Assembly: GCA_030620095.1 (NCBI GenBank)
Contig: JAUTXW010000584.1
Coordinates: 1,630,501 to 1,694,500 of the forward strand
Length of the DNA stretch: 64,000 nucleotides
Direction of reading: 5' to 3'
Source of the DNA: Kuschelorhynchus macadamiae
Lineage: Eukaryota; Arthropoda; Insecta; Coleoptera; Curculionidae
Shown: positions 1 to 11,499 of the stretch, one piece after another
Position numbering within the stretch: position 1 is the first letter of the stretch
Layout: every line of letters starts with the position of its first letter
Position numbers and translations under genes: made by a program
Notes under the pieces: generated by a model
The model's input: only the letters and a program-made list of their open reading frames with translations
The model's database searches: none
What the model was told of the DNA's origin: nothing

Positions 1-676
1 TTAGCAATTTTTGTATGGAAATTTTGATCTTAGATTCTTATTCAGCAGCATCAAGAACCCCTTTATACCAAATTTTAACAAAATATTTCATTGGCTTTCG
101 GATATATGAGCTTTCAATAAACGCATTTTTTTTACATTTCAAACGCAAAATGTTCGTAAACCATCGCCTTTATGGGTTCTACGGAAGCCATGGAACCTCG
201 CTCGGTACGTCACTGTTAGTGTTGTTAGGTAATTAGACACTTTGCTGCTAAACATTTTAAAGATAGTATCAAATAAATGTGATTGTTGATCAGTGTAGTA
301 ATAAAAATTAATAGCAATGACTTATATTAAAATTACACACATTTGAGAGGCGATATGTACCTTGACATTTCTTAAGAGGTTCCCACTGTCACAAGGTAAT
401 GCAGATTTAAAATTGTGTCTAGTATGTATATAATAATACGTACGTTTTAAACCGAGTTTTAAATGTATATTTACTCTACTTGATGACATCATTTCTATAT
501 AATGTTCTTGCTGCGTCTTCGACCACGTATTACGTATTCAGTATGGAACATGGTATGGTATGTCCGTATGTTTCAATTTTAGGTTTTTAATGAGTTTGGT
601 TAATAAATGTACCAAAAACAATTTTTTCATTCTAAACTGAACGTTGTTTTTTGTTAGTCTGCAATATTATTATGTA
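1..676. other. AT-rich sequence without recognised feature
   Basis: I see no convincing coding frame, RNA gene or repeat boundary here. Short open frames exist but show no family motif. A TA dinucleotide at 675-676 is the target duplication of the MITE that follows. Confidence 0.5.
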
Positions 677-1200
677 CAGGGTCATCATTTATATTTGGCC
701 ACCCATTTTCAGGGTTTATTTTTATAGATAGAAAAAATACAGGGTAAATCAGAAACTAGTAGCGTACCAAATTTTGTTTTTTTTTTAAATGAAATGCCCT
801 GTATGTTTTTGAATTTTTAGATTCTCCTTATTTTTAAAAATGTGTGATATGTCTAAACTTGGATCGCTAGTTTTTGAGCTATTCGACTTCAAAATTCCCC
901 CTTAACTGAAATTCAACATATAATATCATAGTTAATTTCGGTGAAATCGTGTCTAAGGTGTCTCCACATTTTTGGATAGGGAATAATAAGAAAAATCTAA
1001 AAAATCAAAAATATACAGGGCATTTCATTTAAAAGAACCAAAATTTAGTATGGTACTAGTTTCTGTCTCACCCTTTATATTCAAAATTATTTTTTTCTAG
1101 GAAGTTCCCTGAAATCCATACAACTTTTGTATTTGTTATTTTTTTCTATCTACAAAAATAAACCTTGAAAATGGGTGGCGAAATATGAATGATGACCCTG
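677..1200. mobile_element. Foldback MITE, TA-flanked, CAGGGTC ends
   Basis: The element starts CAGGGTCATCATTTATATTT and ends with the near-perfect inverted copy, with TA on both sides (675-676, 1201-1202). The two halves pair over almost their whole length, so it is a non-autonomous foldback element with no coding capacity. An inner CCCTGTAT motif followed by a TTTTTAGATTCTCCT block appears at about 797-830, with its inverted partner at about 985-1025. The same block recurs under the ends of the DD40D elements in this window, which suggests mobilisation by a related transposase (inference). A truncated second copy lies at 34685-34753. Confidence 0.85.
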
Positions 1201-1920
1201 TACAAACACAAAGAAACACATAAAACATAAGATTTGTTGTAGAACATTGTACAAAATGGAATCAAATATAGTGTTTTTTTTAGAAAAATTGAAATACTTG
1301 AAATAATTTTTTGCTTCTATGCTTGCTAAGCAAGTCTTCTTAACTTTCAGTATCGGTCATAGACACATCCCTAGCCGTGGATCGCAAAAAGAACCTTTAA
1401 ATTTACATTTTGTTTTTTATTTTGTCTCACAACTCAATTTCGCTGTTGAACCGGAAGTGTGTGTTCTATATATTTTTTTTGTTTTAAACCTCCTATTAAG
1501 TTAGACCAGATCTAATTGATCTAAGGTTTATAAAACTGTTAGTTTACCAGTTATATTTTGTTAAAGTTAGTGTCAATTTGCGATTTTTGACATTTAGAAA
1601 ACTTATTTGTTGTTCATTTGTTACTTAAGTCCTTTTAAACCTATAACTGTCAAGTTGGACTTGGTGAAAATTTAATTTTCTAGTGAATACTAGTGAATCT
1701 GATGCAGCATAAACGCAGAATACGACAAATTCTTCATGTGAAAATATATTTTCCCAGAAATCTTCGTTTGCTCCATATCACTTATTTTAAAAAGAGACTT
1801 TGTAGCAGCTGCTTAATTTTCAAAATGAAACATTGTGACGCATGACACGTGGTTAAGTAAACTGGGTCCTTTGTACCAATGATATAGCGGTTTCAATTAA
1901 TATTGCCTTAAGGATCCGCC
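1201..1920. other. Unassigned AT-rich sequence
   Basis: No recognisable gene or repeat. The segment 1800-1920 resembles 5410-5530 (shared phrases around GCAGCTGCTTGATTTTC and CACGTG/GACCCG TTA), so a diverged interspersed repeat may be present in both places. Confidence 0.35.
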
Positions 1921-2300
1921 ACGGCAACGATGGAGGAAGTTAAAAAATTTACTTATTTTAAACACGCTTTAAAATTAGAACAAGTATTCTATAATTATTT
2001 ATTTATTGCCTACAAAATTACAAATGTACTAAAAAAGTAAGCAAAAAAATGGGGTCAAATCTAATAAAAAAATGTTTAAATTAAAATTCACTGGTTAATA
2101 TCCAGGAGCCAGTGGCAAAAGCTCTGAGAATCGGTATAAGGAATGTACAGAAACTTCTGCATGAAAAAAAAACATAATTTACTTCCGAAGAAGATTAAGA
2201 AATGTACACGAAAAAATCCAAAGGCAAAAGACTTTTACAATGGTTACAATGCAAAAATGGATATTCATAATGCAATTTATGATTTATACACGTCAAAGAC
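1921..2300 (+). pseudogene. Inverted arm with DD82E transposase N-terminus relic
   Basis: Read on the plus strand, 2160-2310 gives a degenerate N-terminal piece (KKHNLLPK, then LYTSKTN) that matches the N-terminal region of the minus-strand transposase at 2337-3648. The stretch 1960-2300 is also repeated in inverted orientation at about 4138-4440 and again at 24600-24960. This looks like one arm of a non-autonomous, DD82E-derived foldback element. There are stops and frameshifts and no full domain. Confidence 0.6.
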
Positions 2301-2336
2301 TAATATAATCCTTTAGAAACTTTTTAATATTATAGA

Positions 2337-3648
2337 CTAAAAAATATCTTCATCATCAGTTAAAAAGTTCTCTTCTTCTGAGTCGTCCTCAAATGGCGCA
2401 ATGATCATTGGTGCTATTTCAACATCTAGAACTCGTTCTCTATTCCACCAATCCCATATTAATTTCTCCGTATGTTCCACAAATTTCTTCCAGTACTCCG
2501 GCGTAATATAATTTAATGAATCTTGCCAAACAATTTGCACTTCATCTGATGTAAGACCATGGTTCACGTGTTATTCCTAATACAATTTTGCCCCAGCCCA
2601 TATTAATTCTATTGCGTTAAACTGGCAATGGTATGGTCCAGTCGTAAAACCTCATGTCCATTTTCCCGTAATATTTCATCTACGGCATATATTGTTGGTT
2701 TTTAATAAATTTGGCCATTAAAAGAAGTTCTAGTTTCAGCATATTGGGTAAAGGATTTTGTTTTCGTTTTATTAGCCAGTCATAAATATTACTTTTTTTC
2801 CAGGATGAAGTAGGTTGTTTATTTAAGATTCTTGAATGATAAGATGCATTGTCCAGAATGATTAAAGATGGAGCATCTAAATTTGGAATCAGTTGTTCTT
2901 TTAACCACTTTTCAAACAGTTCACAGTTTATATTTTCATGTAGTCCATACTTTTGGATGTTGAAGAAAACAGTAAACTTGCACCTTGGAGAAATCCTGTT
3001 GAAGAACCTGCATGCAAAATGATCAACCGTCTTCCCGTCCCACATCCCTTTTTTCTCTTGAAACTTTTTACAGACTCGTTCTGCCAAGATTTCGAACGAC
3101 TTCCATTAGAAAATATCCAAGTCTCGTCTAAAAATACCACTTTTCTAAATTTTGAATTAACATTTTCCGTGTATTTCTTTAAAAACTGGATACGCTGACT
3201 TGCTATATGTGGCAACTCGCATAAAAATCTCCGATTACAGTCCTTTTTATATCGAAAACCCAGCATTTTTATTAATTTTGACAACGATTTTAGTCCAATT
3301 TCCAATATGCCTCGATTTTTTAAAGCTTCTTTTAAAACTTGAAGGGTTATATTAGTTTTTGATGTGTATAAATCGTAATATGCATTACGAACATCCATTT
3401 TTACATTGTCACTTAAGTCTTCTGTCTTTGGCTTTTTTCGTGTACGTTTCTTAATCTTCGGTAGTAAATTATGCTTTTTTTCATGCACAATTTTCTGCAC
3501 AGTCCTTATACCGATTCCCAGAGCTTTTGCTACTGTCTCCTGGATATTGGCCGGTGAATTTTCATTTTCGTAATATTTTATTAGATTTAATACCATTTTT
3601 TTCGCTTGTGGATGCAAAAAATCCCGAAAATTGTTTTCTATTACTCAT
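2337..3648 (-). pseudogene. DD82E-type IS630/Tc1/mariner transposase, frameshifted
   Basis: The protein can be followed in at least three reading frames. The N-terminal helix-turn-helix region (QETVAKALGIGIRTVQKIV) begins at an ATG at 3646-3648, with a one-base frame break right after it. The first catalytic motif, FLDETW, is near 3140. The second, ILDNASYHS, is near 2850. The glutamate motif (PYHCQFNAIELIW) is near 2600-2635, in another frame. The acidic C-terminus ends at 2337. The second D and the E are far apart, matching the two other copies here (41584-42927 and 48403-49772), where I count 82 residues between them. Such a transposase would cut and paste its own element at TA sites, but this copy cannot make an intact protein. 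Confidence 0.85.
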
Positions 3649-3852
3649 TTTGTCACTGACTTGTCAATCTGACTTTGAAGTGACATCGCTCAAAGTTTTT
3701 TGCAACTGCTGGTATTTATATGTTTATCCTTTTTTTTCTTATGAAAATATCATAGGTCTATCTAATTCATCTTCCGGATTTTATACCGAGGATATGATTA
3801 CACGTAATAAAAGAAAAACAAACTTAAAAAGTTTGTCGTTGATAAATCGTAT

Positions 3853-3882
3853 GACCCGCACGATAACACTGCTTTTGACTAT
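3853..3882. repeat. Terminal sequence of DD82E-like element
   Basis: A 30-base stretch beginning GACCCGCACGATAA and ending GACTAT lies upstream of the transposase start. A close copy occurs alone at 25683-25712. By position and recurrence it is the likely terminal inverted repeat of this DD82E lineage; the matching left end was not found. Confidence 0.5.
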
Positions 3883-4137
3883 AGTTAAGTTTTTTTATTT
3901 TAGAACATAAAGGGTTACTGCAATTACCATTTTCTAAATTATAAAAAAGCCAAACCTAATTTGCGTTTTGTGAAAATAAAGCGAGTTAGAGATTGAGGCA
4001 TATTTAATACAAATTCAAGTTCTTTCACATCAGTATCTTAAACTGATATATCTTCTTTGTTTTTATGTAAGATTTTATGAAATATTTTTATAAGCATTCA
4101 AAAGACTATACTATATAAATTAATCCTAAAAAGCTAA

Positions 4138-4561
4138 CTTGTATAAATCATAAATTGCATTATAAATATCCATTTTTTGCATTGTAACTTAAGTCTTTTG
4201 TCTTTTGAATTTTTTCATGTACATTTCTTAATCTTCTTCGGAAGTAAACTATGTTTTTTTTTCATGCACAAGTTTTTGTACATTCCTTATACCGATTCTC
4301 AGAGCTTTTGCCACTCCTGGCTATTAGCAGTGAATTTTAATTTAAAATTTTTTTTATTAGATTTGACACCATTTTTTTGCTTACTTTTTTAGTACACTTG
4401 TAATTTTGTAGGCAATAAATAAATAATTATAGAATACTTGTTCCAATTTTAAAGCTTGTTTAAAATATGTAAATTTTTTTATTAATTATAAGACAAAATT
4501 TGATATATAAAAATCGGTAAAATCGCTTTACCAGAAACTCTAGGCCAACGAAAAATACAGG

Positions 4562-4590
<29 letters not shown>
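4138..4590 (-). pseudogene. Second inverted arm, DD82E N-terminal relic
   Basis: On the minus strand this segment repeats 1960-2300, including the start of a DD82E-like N-terminal region (KKHSLLPK), with stops. It runs into an AT microsatellite. With the left arm it brackets the transposase at 2337-3648, so either a full element inserted into a foldback derivative or the arms are an expanded inverted repeat. Confidence 0.55.
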
Positions 4591-4616
<26 letters not shown>

Positions 4617-4626
4617 TATACATATA
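4563..4626. repeat. (TA)n microsatellite
   Basis: About 50 bases of uninterrupted TA followed by an imperfect CATATATA stretch. The 64-residue open frame across it (4482-4676, minus) is a product of the repeat, not a gene. Confidence 0.95.
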
Positions 4627-6470
4627 TCTGAGCAAATGACCATATCATATTCTAAGCCTTCTTTAACTTCCTCCACGTTTATTCCGTTTATTATCTTTAA
4701 GTTCGGAGTTATTATACCCCCTCAGAAATAGTTGTATTTATATATTATGTAAATAGGTCTAAGTACATACCTATGTATAGCTTAGTCCTAGTATTTGCCT
4801 TCAACAGGACAAAACTGCAGATTCCTCGGGGTTGAATATTTTAAACAAAATCGCAACACTACTCCCAAAGTATTTTTTTTTTTGATAAACTTGCAAACTA
4901 TAAACCAAACAACTTTTTATGTATGTTGCCAGTATGATAATCTGTCGTTTCTGTTGAATTATATTTCCGAATATTGCCATCATAGCGCCACAATTGAAAT
5001 CATCCGATGTCTGTGGTCCAGTTAGCGCCTGGATGCGTGAGGTTAGATAAAATATAAACATTATTCGGAAAGAAATAAATAATTTTGTTCTGAAGATTTT
5101 AACACGTGACGCTACTGGTATTTTTACACACGTTTTATTCTTAAAATCTGAACGATGTTGTAATTTAGCAATGCACAGCGAATATTAGCCTTTTTAGCAT
5201 TGTTTTAAAAAACGCTACCGAAATGAAGGCATCTATTTTGAATACCCCTGTATGCATTTTTTGCACAATTGTATAACATTAATGCACAATTTTTTCTGAA
5301 ATAGATTATTGAGAATTAATGAATAACGATTTTTGACCGTGAAGGCAGACTAAGGATTTCGTCGCGGGACCTGATAAGGCTAAAACGGCCTGGTTGCTGA
5401 CTAGAATCTTCCTGGAGCAGCTGCTTGATTTTCAAATAAAATATTGTGACACATGACCCGTTATTAAGTGAATTCGGTCCTGTATATCAAGGATACAGTA
5501 ATTTCAATTAATGCTGGCTTAAGAATCCACTAAGTTGAGATCGTCTTTATGGCTTATTGTGATTGTGTTAATCATAAAACCAGTTCCTGTAAGTCTTCCT
5601 ACGGTATCCACCTGAAGTTTTTTTCTCTAGACTACTTGTCATACTGAAACGACAGACTAGTCTTCCTAATATAACTCGTTAGTGAGTTGTAGGTCATTTT
5701 ATTAATTTAAAAGCCTTGGGATTAATTACCGTTTATAATAACCTGTTGAAAACATCCTGACCAGCCAGTCTAAAATAGGAACCCCTATAACACAGTGCCT
5801 TATCAACAGTACTCCACGCTTAATATGTACGTAGATATTTCTATTAATTTCCGGTTTGAATGAATAAATTTCAGATAAAATCTTTCCAGTCCGATATTAA
5901 ACAGGAAATGATGGAATCGTTGGTAATATTGCACGGGAACGCATAACGTAGGTTAAGATCTTTATTTAGTCTTAAACGTTAATATCCTCTTTAAGATTTA
6001 ATGAATAGTTACGAGCAATTTAATAGAATGGTTTGAGAGGTTTGTTTATGTGATTTGAGTGATATGTATTTTAAAATAAACAAAAATTAGCCTTTTTGAA
6101 TAATAAATAACGTATGTGTGTGGTTGCAAAATACCAACATAATATTAAAAATAAAATGAGATATAATTTGAATTTATTTGAGGCAGAAAAAACAATATGA
6201 TTGTCAACATAGTTAGGATAGATTGGGTGACCAGGTCATCAGTGACTAAACAGAGGACTGGTGGGTCATTCTGAACAAAAAAAAGAGTACATTATAAATT
6301 TGTCGATTATAATTATTAGAGAAATAAACCTTAACAAAATAAGTATGATAACAAAACTTAGTCTACATTTTCTAAAACATCAGAAGACATAAATATCAAA
6401 TTCTAAGCTAGGTTGCTTTATTGGTCTTTTATACACTTTTTACATCAAATAAGAATTCTTAATAAAAACA
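4627..6470. other. Unassigned sequence
   Basis: No family motif, splice-bounded frame or RNA gene was recognised. The part at 5410-5530 is a diverged copy of 1800-1920. Confidence 0.4.
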
Positions 6471-6473
6471 CTT

Positions 6474-6900
6474 ATATCCTCCTAAAGGAAAGTATGTAAT
6501 CGTGAAAAAAGCGCCCTCCGAGATTTTTTCAGATCTTTACATTTCAAGGTTTTTAGATGCTGAAAAACATATTTTCTCGAATCCGTCGGTATGTCAGTCT
6601 GTTCGCGGCATAGCTAAAGAACTACTTGTGTGATTGACTTCAAATTTTGGTTCAAAATTAATAGTCATATAGAGATGACCTGGTAACATTTTCGTAAAAA
6701 TCCATATAGGGGAACAAAATGGCGGCCTAGTAAAATGTTTAAAAAAGTATTGCTGAAAAACTACTTATTCAATTTATCTAAAATTTTGCAGAAAAATTAA
6801 CTGTGACATGGGGATGAACTGGTAAAATGTTGGTATCATTCCAAGATAGCATAACAAAATGGCGCCTCATGAAATATTTTATTTTGAAGCTGATCCCTTT
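6474..6900 (-). repeat. GACAGACAG-type repeat family (family R), truncated
   Basis: The segment opens with an AGGAAAGTA-type hairpin end, then a block read on the minus strand as GAAACRTGTTTT...GTCTGTCTGTTCGCGGCAT. Modules with CGCCATTTTGTTCCGCCATCTTGGAT-type wording follow. The same order occurs at 22190-23085, 24985-25140 and 52965-54020. I see no coding frame; the family is unknown to me. Confidence 0.6.
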
Positions 6901-7400
6901 ATCGGAATCGACTGAGATTTAGTATGCATACATAAACCAGATGACAATGCAATAATATGTTGTCCAATCATGAATATCTTATACAGGGTGCTTACAAAAT
7001 ATTGCTAATAAGTTAAAAAAAGTTTCCGTTTTAGGAATTGTCTTAGATTTGGTATATATACATAAACTTGATGACGATACAATAGTATGGTGTTGAATAT
7101 CTTGTCTTTTACAGGGTACACCTATATAAACTAAGTGACAATGCAATATTATGGTTTCAAATCGTAAATATCTGATACAGGATGCGTAAAGAATACAAAG
7201 TGGTACAAAACAGTTTTTTTTTTATCTGAATTAACTGAAATTTGGTATACATACATAAACAGGATCACGATACAATATTAGATGTTTAATCGTGAGTGTC
7301 TTTTACATATACATGGTGCGTAAAATATAATGATAATATAGTTCCCTCTATCGGAATAAACCGAGATTTGGTACACATGCACAACACAATATTGTGAAGT
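6895..7400 (+). repeat. Satellite-like tandem repeat, units of 100-180 bp
   Basis: At least four diverged units repeat the order 'TATCGGAATCGACTGAGATT, GGTATACATACATAAAC, GATGACAATACAATATTATG, CGTGAATATCTTTTACAGGGTGCGTAA' (each a consensus phrase; units start near 6899, 7030, 7205 and 7345). Nothing coding was seen. Confidence 0.65.
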
Positions 7401-7617
7401 CTAAATATTGCTGTACGAAATAAAATATATGTGAAAATATTTAAATATTACAAAAACACAAAACTTTTAAAAGTTTTGTGTTTATGTAATTTTAGTTACA
7501 TCGAAAAATACAAATATTAAAATAAATTTATATTAGCAAATATAAACAATATTTAAAAAGTGTTATACTGGGGTAACCTAGCCATGGTTTCATTTAAATA
7601 GGTATGGTAAGTGAATT

Positions 7618-7652
7618 AATGTATGTATGTATGTATGTATGTACGTATGTAT
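7618..7652. repeat. (GTAT)n microsatellite
   Basis: Eight near-perfect GTAT units with one GTAC variant. Confidence 0.9.
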
Positions 7653-7687
7653 ATTAGATTTGATCGATAAGGGTATATTGTATATAC

Positions 7688-8485
7688 ACAGGGTTATTCA
7701 CGGTGAGTGTCCAATTAGAAGTATCTGAAGAATCAATAAACAGAGTACTTTCAAACCTTGGCTCTACACATAATTGAACATAAACTCTCTTTTTAAAATA
7801 TTTTAAATTATGCAGTGTTGCCGCTTTTGACCCAAACCGATAGCAATATCTATTTTTTAATGAAATGCCCTGTATATTATTGCATTTTTGTAACGTCTTT
7901 AAGAGAAACACTTTTGAATGGTGTTTCCTATACCTAAATTCAACTGACTTTGGGAAAATGGCACCTGAAAATTGAGATGCGCCTCAACTTGCAGCAAAAC
8001 TATCTTACTTTTTAGTTACCTATCATCTGATACCCATTTTAACTTCAACAGGTAATGTCAAATTTTGACAGCTTATGTCAAATGTAAAATTGGTATCAGG
8101 ACATAGCCAACTAAAAACCAAAATAGTAAATTGAAATCCATTTTGTTGCAAGTTAAGTCGTTCTGGAGCTATAGAGCTTTAAACCTCAAATTTGTCAATT
8201 TTCATCCGCCATTTTCTAGAAACAGTTGAATTTAGGTATACGAAACATCTCAAAAAATATTTAGAATTTTCAGGCCAATACAAAATTGCAATAATATACA
8301 TGGCCTTCCATTTAGAAAACGGATGTAGCTATCAGTTTGAGCTAGAAGTGGCAGTACCGCATAATTTAAAATATTTTAAAAATAGAGTTTATGTTCACCT
8401 ATGGCCAGAGCCAAATGTTCAAGATAGTGTGTTCATTGGTTCTCCAAATATTTCTAATAGGACACTCACCGTGAATAACCCCGTA
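7688..8485. mobile_element. Full-length foldback MITE, CAGGGTTATTCACGG ends
   Basis: The left half (7688-8020) and the right half (8110-8485, inverted) match over about 330 bp, starting with GGGTTATTCACGGTGAGTGT. The centre itself folds (GATACCC ... GGTATC). The two mid-length open frames (7654-7911 minus and 8192-8536 plus) are mirror translations of the arms and are not genes. The inner CCCTGTATATT motif and the TATACCTAAATTCAACTG block match the subterminal region of the DD40D elements. Confidence 0.8.
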
Positions 8486-9156
8486 TACGTAATAACAGTT
8501 GTATTTTGGCTTTACAAAAACAATAGGAAAATGTAGCAAAAACTGTATAAAAAAGTAAATATATGGGTTATATATGGGTATACATACTTATTTTTATCAA
8601 GAAAAGTGACACATATTAAGAATTATATATCGTTTATAAACTTATTACCAATTTAGTAACGAAGAAAGTTCCGGGTAACGCCACTTTTACCGATTTTTGT
8701 ATATTGTAAAAGGAAAATAAATAATGTTTAAAAAACAATTCGTGGCATTAAAATAAATAATATTATGTACAGGGTTTTTTTTTATATATTGCCACCCCCC
8801 TTATCTTTTTTATTTGACATTTTAGAAAAATGTGTCCCAAATAAAAGTTTAATGGTTTCAAATGAATTTTTATGAAAACATTTTTTTTCATATACAGGGT
8901 GTTACAGAAAGTCTGGGCGTGGTCCAAGTTTCTTATTTCAAATAGGTACCCCATTTTTTTATTGAATTTTCGGATTCTCCTGAGAATTTTACACATTTTT
9001 TATAAGGGATATTCTATACTTAAATCTAAAGCCTAAAGAGATATTGTTATTTTTTGAAAACTGTTATGTAAAACAGGTAAACATTTTTCTGGTCGTAAAC
9101 TGGTCATTGACGGTGACTGTTTTACTGTTTGGTAGACTTTCTGTCAATTTCTGGAT

Positions 9157-9274
9157 AAAATGTCACATTTCCGATGAGGAAAAATCCGACAACCTTCGCA
9201 TAGCTTATGAGAATAACGAAAATACACAGGCAACCAGAACAGAAATCACCATCTTCCAACGAATCGCTATCTAA
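9157..9274 (+). pseudogene. Inverted N-terminal HTH relic in element A left arm
   Basis: Just inside the left TIR, the plus strand reads SDEEKSDNLRIAYENNENTQ, a diverged copy of the first residues of the element's own transposase (TDEERCDILRIFYKNNNN at about 10995-11050, minus). The start codon is out of frame by one base and the frame stops after about 38 residues. So the ancestral TIR probably extended into the coding exon on both sides, as in elements D and K. Confidence 0.7.
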
Positions 9275-9442
9275 ACAAACATTTTTTGAAATATCAGACG
9301 TGGATTTTTTTCCTTCTACGGGGTATTCCAAAAACATCGAATTTTGGAAATATGCATATGAATCTAATTAAGGCAACACATGTTTTTAAAAAATATATGT
9401 ATAATATTAACGAAAACAGAAAAGAATATTTTAAAAACTACA

Positions 9443-9874
9443 CACAGCGTCAAAAAACTTGGACCCCTTCATAAGTCGCAATGCAAATAAGCTTTCCTCA
9501 AGACCGCGTATCTTCAGTAATAAATGAACCAACGAAGTGATTGAAAAATGATTATGTCAACGAATAGCGGGACTACCACTTTTAGTTAACTGAGCCATGA
9601 TATTGTAATCAGCAAGCTAATAAGGAGAGTTTAATTTTTTTTAGCCAGACCTCCCATTTAATTTGCATTAGGTCCTGTGTTGAGAAACTTTTAAACACTC
9701 TGTAGAGCGTTCTAATTACAATAGAATATTTCATGTGGCTAAAAGTGGCAGCCCTGCTATTCGTTAACATACACTTTTTTTAATCACATGGTTGGATCAT
9801 TTATTACTCAAGATACAAGGTCTTGAAACAGAGCATTTTTGCTTATGAAGGGGTCCAAGTTTTTTGACGCTGTG
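9443..9874. mobile_element. Foldback MITE nested in element A
   Basis: The ends read CACAGCGTCAAAAAACTTGG inward and are matched by the inverted copy at 9840-9874. The halves pair over about 140 bp. A similar AAAAACTACA phrase flanks both sides and may be part of the target duplication. It lies in the non-coding part of element A and leaves the transposase untouched, so it is younger than A's arrival or travelled with it. Confidence 0.75.
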
Positions 9875-9932
9875 TTTATTACAAAAAACTACATATTATC
9901 AAATAATTCAATAATAAAATGAAATATAAATA

Positions 9933-11051
9933 TTATAATTGCTGAATATGTCCACCATTCATTTCAATACAATTTGTATAATCTGCTTCGATTTTATTAA
10001 TCGCATTAATAATGAATTGTGCATGATTATTGTTTAAATCCTCAATGGCTTCAATTATTCTCCTTCTTAACACCTCTATATCTTCCGTGGGAGTTTCATA
10101 TATTTTATTCTGCAAAAATCCCCACAGAAAAGAGTCAAGAGGTGTTAAGTCGGGACTATTGGGCGGCCACCGAATCGGTCCAGTCCGACCAATCCACGTT
10201 TCAAAATTTTGATTTAAAAAATTTAGGACCGCAAAAACATTGTGTGGTGGGGCTCCATCTTGTTGCCAAATAATTTGGTTGTATTGACGGAGGGGTAAGT
10301 CATCCAAAATAGGTTCCAGATCATTATTTAATAAATTTAGATATTTTTCTCCATTTAAAGATCCATCAATGAAAATCGGTCCAATAATTTTGTTGTGAAG
10401 GAGCCCGCACCACACATTTAAAGTTTTCCGACCTTGGGTTTTAATTTCACGCATGGCCCGAGGGTTTTCCGTTGCCCAAAATCTAACATTTTTCCGGTTG
10501 TGAATCCCGGCAGTACTAAAGGCGCATTCATCTGACCATAAAACTTTTTGAAAAATATTGTTATCTTCATCTTTCATCAGCAACATTTCCTGGCAAAACA
10601 TGGTTCGTTGGTTTTTCTGATCTTCAGTTAATTTCTGGACGGGTAAAATTTTGTATGGGAAATATCCATGCTTTTTTAATGTCGAATAAATTTTGAAAAT
10701 AGATTTATTAAAAAAAATTGATGCGTCTTTTAAGGCTGCATTTGGATTTTCTGAAAATAAATAATATTTGCGTAAGTTACTTTATATCCTGTGGGTAATT
10801 TCTATTAACCTACCTTGAAAAAATAATAAAATATTTAATTCCTCCTCCTCATTAATAACCGCAGTACGTTTTTTTCTTTTAACAGTCATTCGATTTCGAA
10901 AACCAAGTTCAATATTTTTGAAAGTTTTTCGAGATGGAATAGCTCGCATGGGGAAAAGCCGCTGATATTCTCTTCTTGCCGCGCAAGCATTATTATTATT
11001 CTTGTAGAAAATGCGAAGAATATCACATCTTTCTTCGTCAGTGTAATGCAT
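9933..11051 (-). CDS. DD40D mariner-superfamily transposase, two exons, intact
   Basis: Transposase for cut-and-paste movement of element A at TA sites; 351 residues when joined (exon 1 10814-11051, 63-bp intron 10751-10813 with GTAGGT...TTTCAG, exon 2 9933-10750; intron phase 1). The start is the ATG at 11051, just inside the TIR, and opens a helix-turn-helix of the type common in insect transposases (DUF4817-like, YTDEER...). The DDE/D RNase H fold follows: WSDE (D153), QQDGAPPHN (D244) and SPDLTPLD (D285), with 40 residues between the last two. No stops or frameshifts are seen, and all three acidic residues are present. The C-terminus ends in the usual E-x-NGGHIQ motif. By homology the protein acts in the nucleus on its own TIRs. 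I know of many insect copies of this general type but cannot name the subfamily. Splicing is inferred from sites and from frame continuity. Confidence 0.9.
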
Positions 11052-11499
11052 CTTTTCAATGAATTGACAGAACGACAGATCACCGTCAATGACCAGTTTA
11101 CGACCAGAAAAATGTTTACCTGTTTTACATAATAGTTTTCAAAAAATAACAATATCTCTTTAGGCTTTAGATTTAAGTATAGAATATCCCTTATAAAAAA
11201 TGTGTAAAATTCTCAGGAGAATCCGAAAATTCAATAAAAAAATGGGGTACCTATTTGAAATAAGAAACTTGGACCACGCCCAGACTTTCTGTAACACCCT
11301 GTATATGAAAAAAAATGTTTTCATAAAAATTCATTTGAAACCATTAAACTTTTATTTGGGACACATTTTTCTAAAATGTCAAATAAAAAAGATAAGGGGG
11401 GTGGCAATATATAAAAAAAAACCCTGTACATAGTACTAATTTACTAAAGAGCGTTTAACGGATATAGAGGGTACATTGACTATTTTACCTATATAACTA

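Larger units (their letters stand above)
8770..11426 (-). mobile_element. Element A: DD40D mariner-superfamily transposon, apparently intact
   Basis: A 2657-bp element flanked by TA (8768-8769, 11427-11428). Its TIRs of about 350 bp (8770-9117 and 11081-11426) are identical over at least the outer 230 bp, as shown by the identical 77-residue translations of both arms. Such identity argues for recent activity or gene conversion. Each TIR contains a second TACAGGGTGTTACAG terminus about 125 bp inside the outer end. It encodes a full two-exon transposase (9933-11051, minus). A 432-bp foldback MITE lies in the non-coding half, and the left arm holds a decayed copy of the transposase N-terminus. 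Confidence 0.88.

Noticed and set aside
4482..4676. 64-residue minus-strand frame
   Set aside because: It is a translation of the TA microsatellite (YIYIYI...).
7654..8536. Two frames of 85 and 114 residues, opposite strands
   Set aside because: They are mirror translations of the two arms of the foldback MITE.
8763..8996. 77-residue minus-strand frame, repeated at 11200-11433 plus
   Set aside because: Identical because both are the TIR of element A; no motif and no independent evidence of translation.
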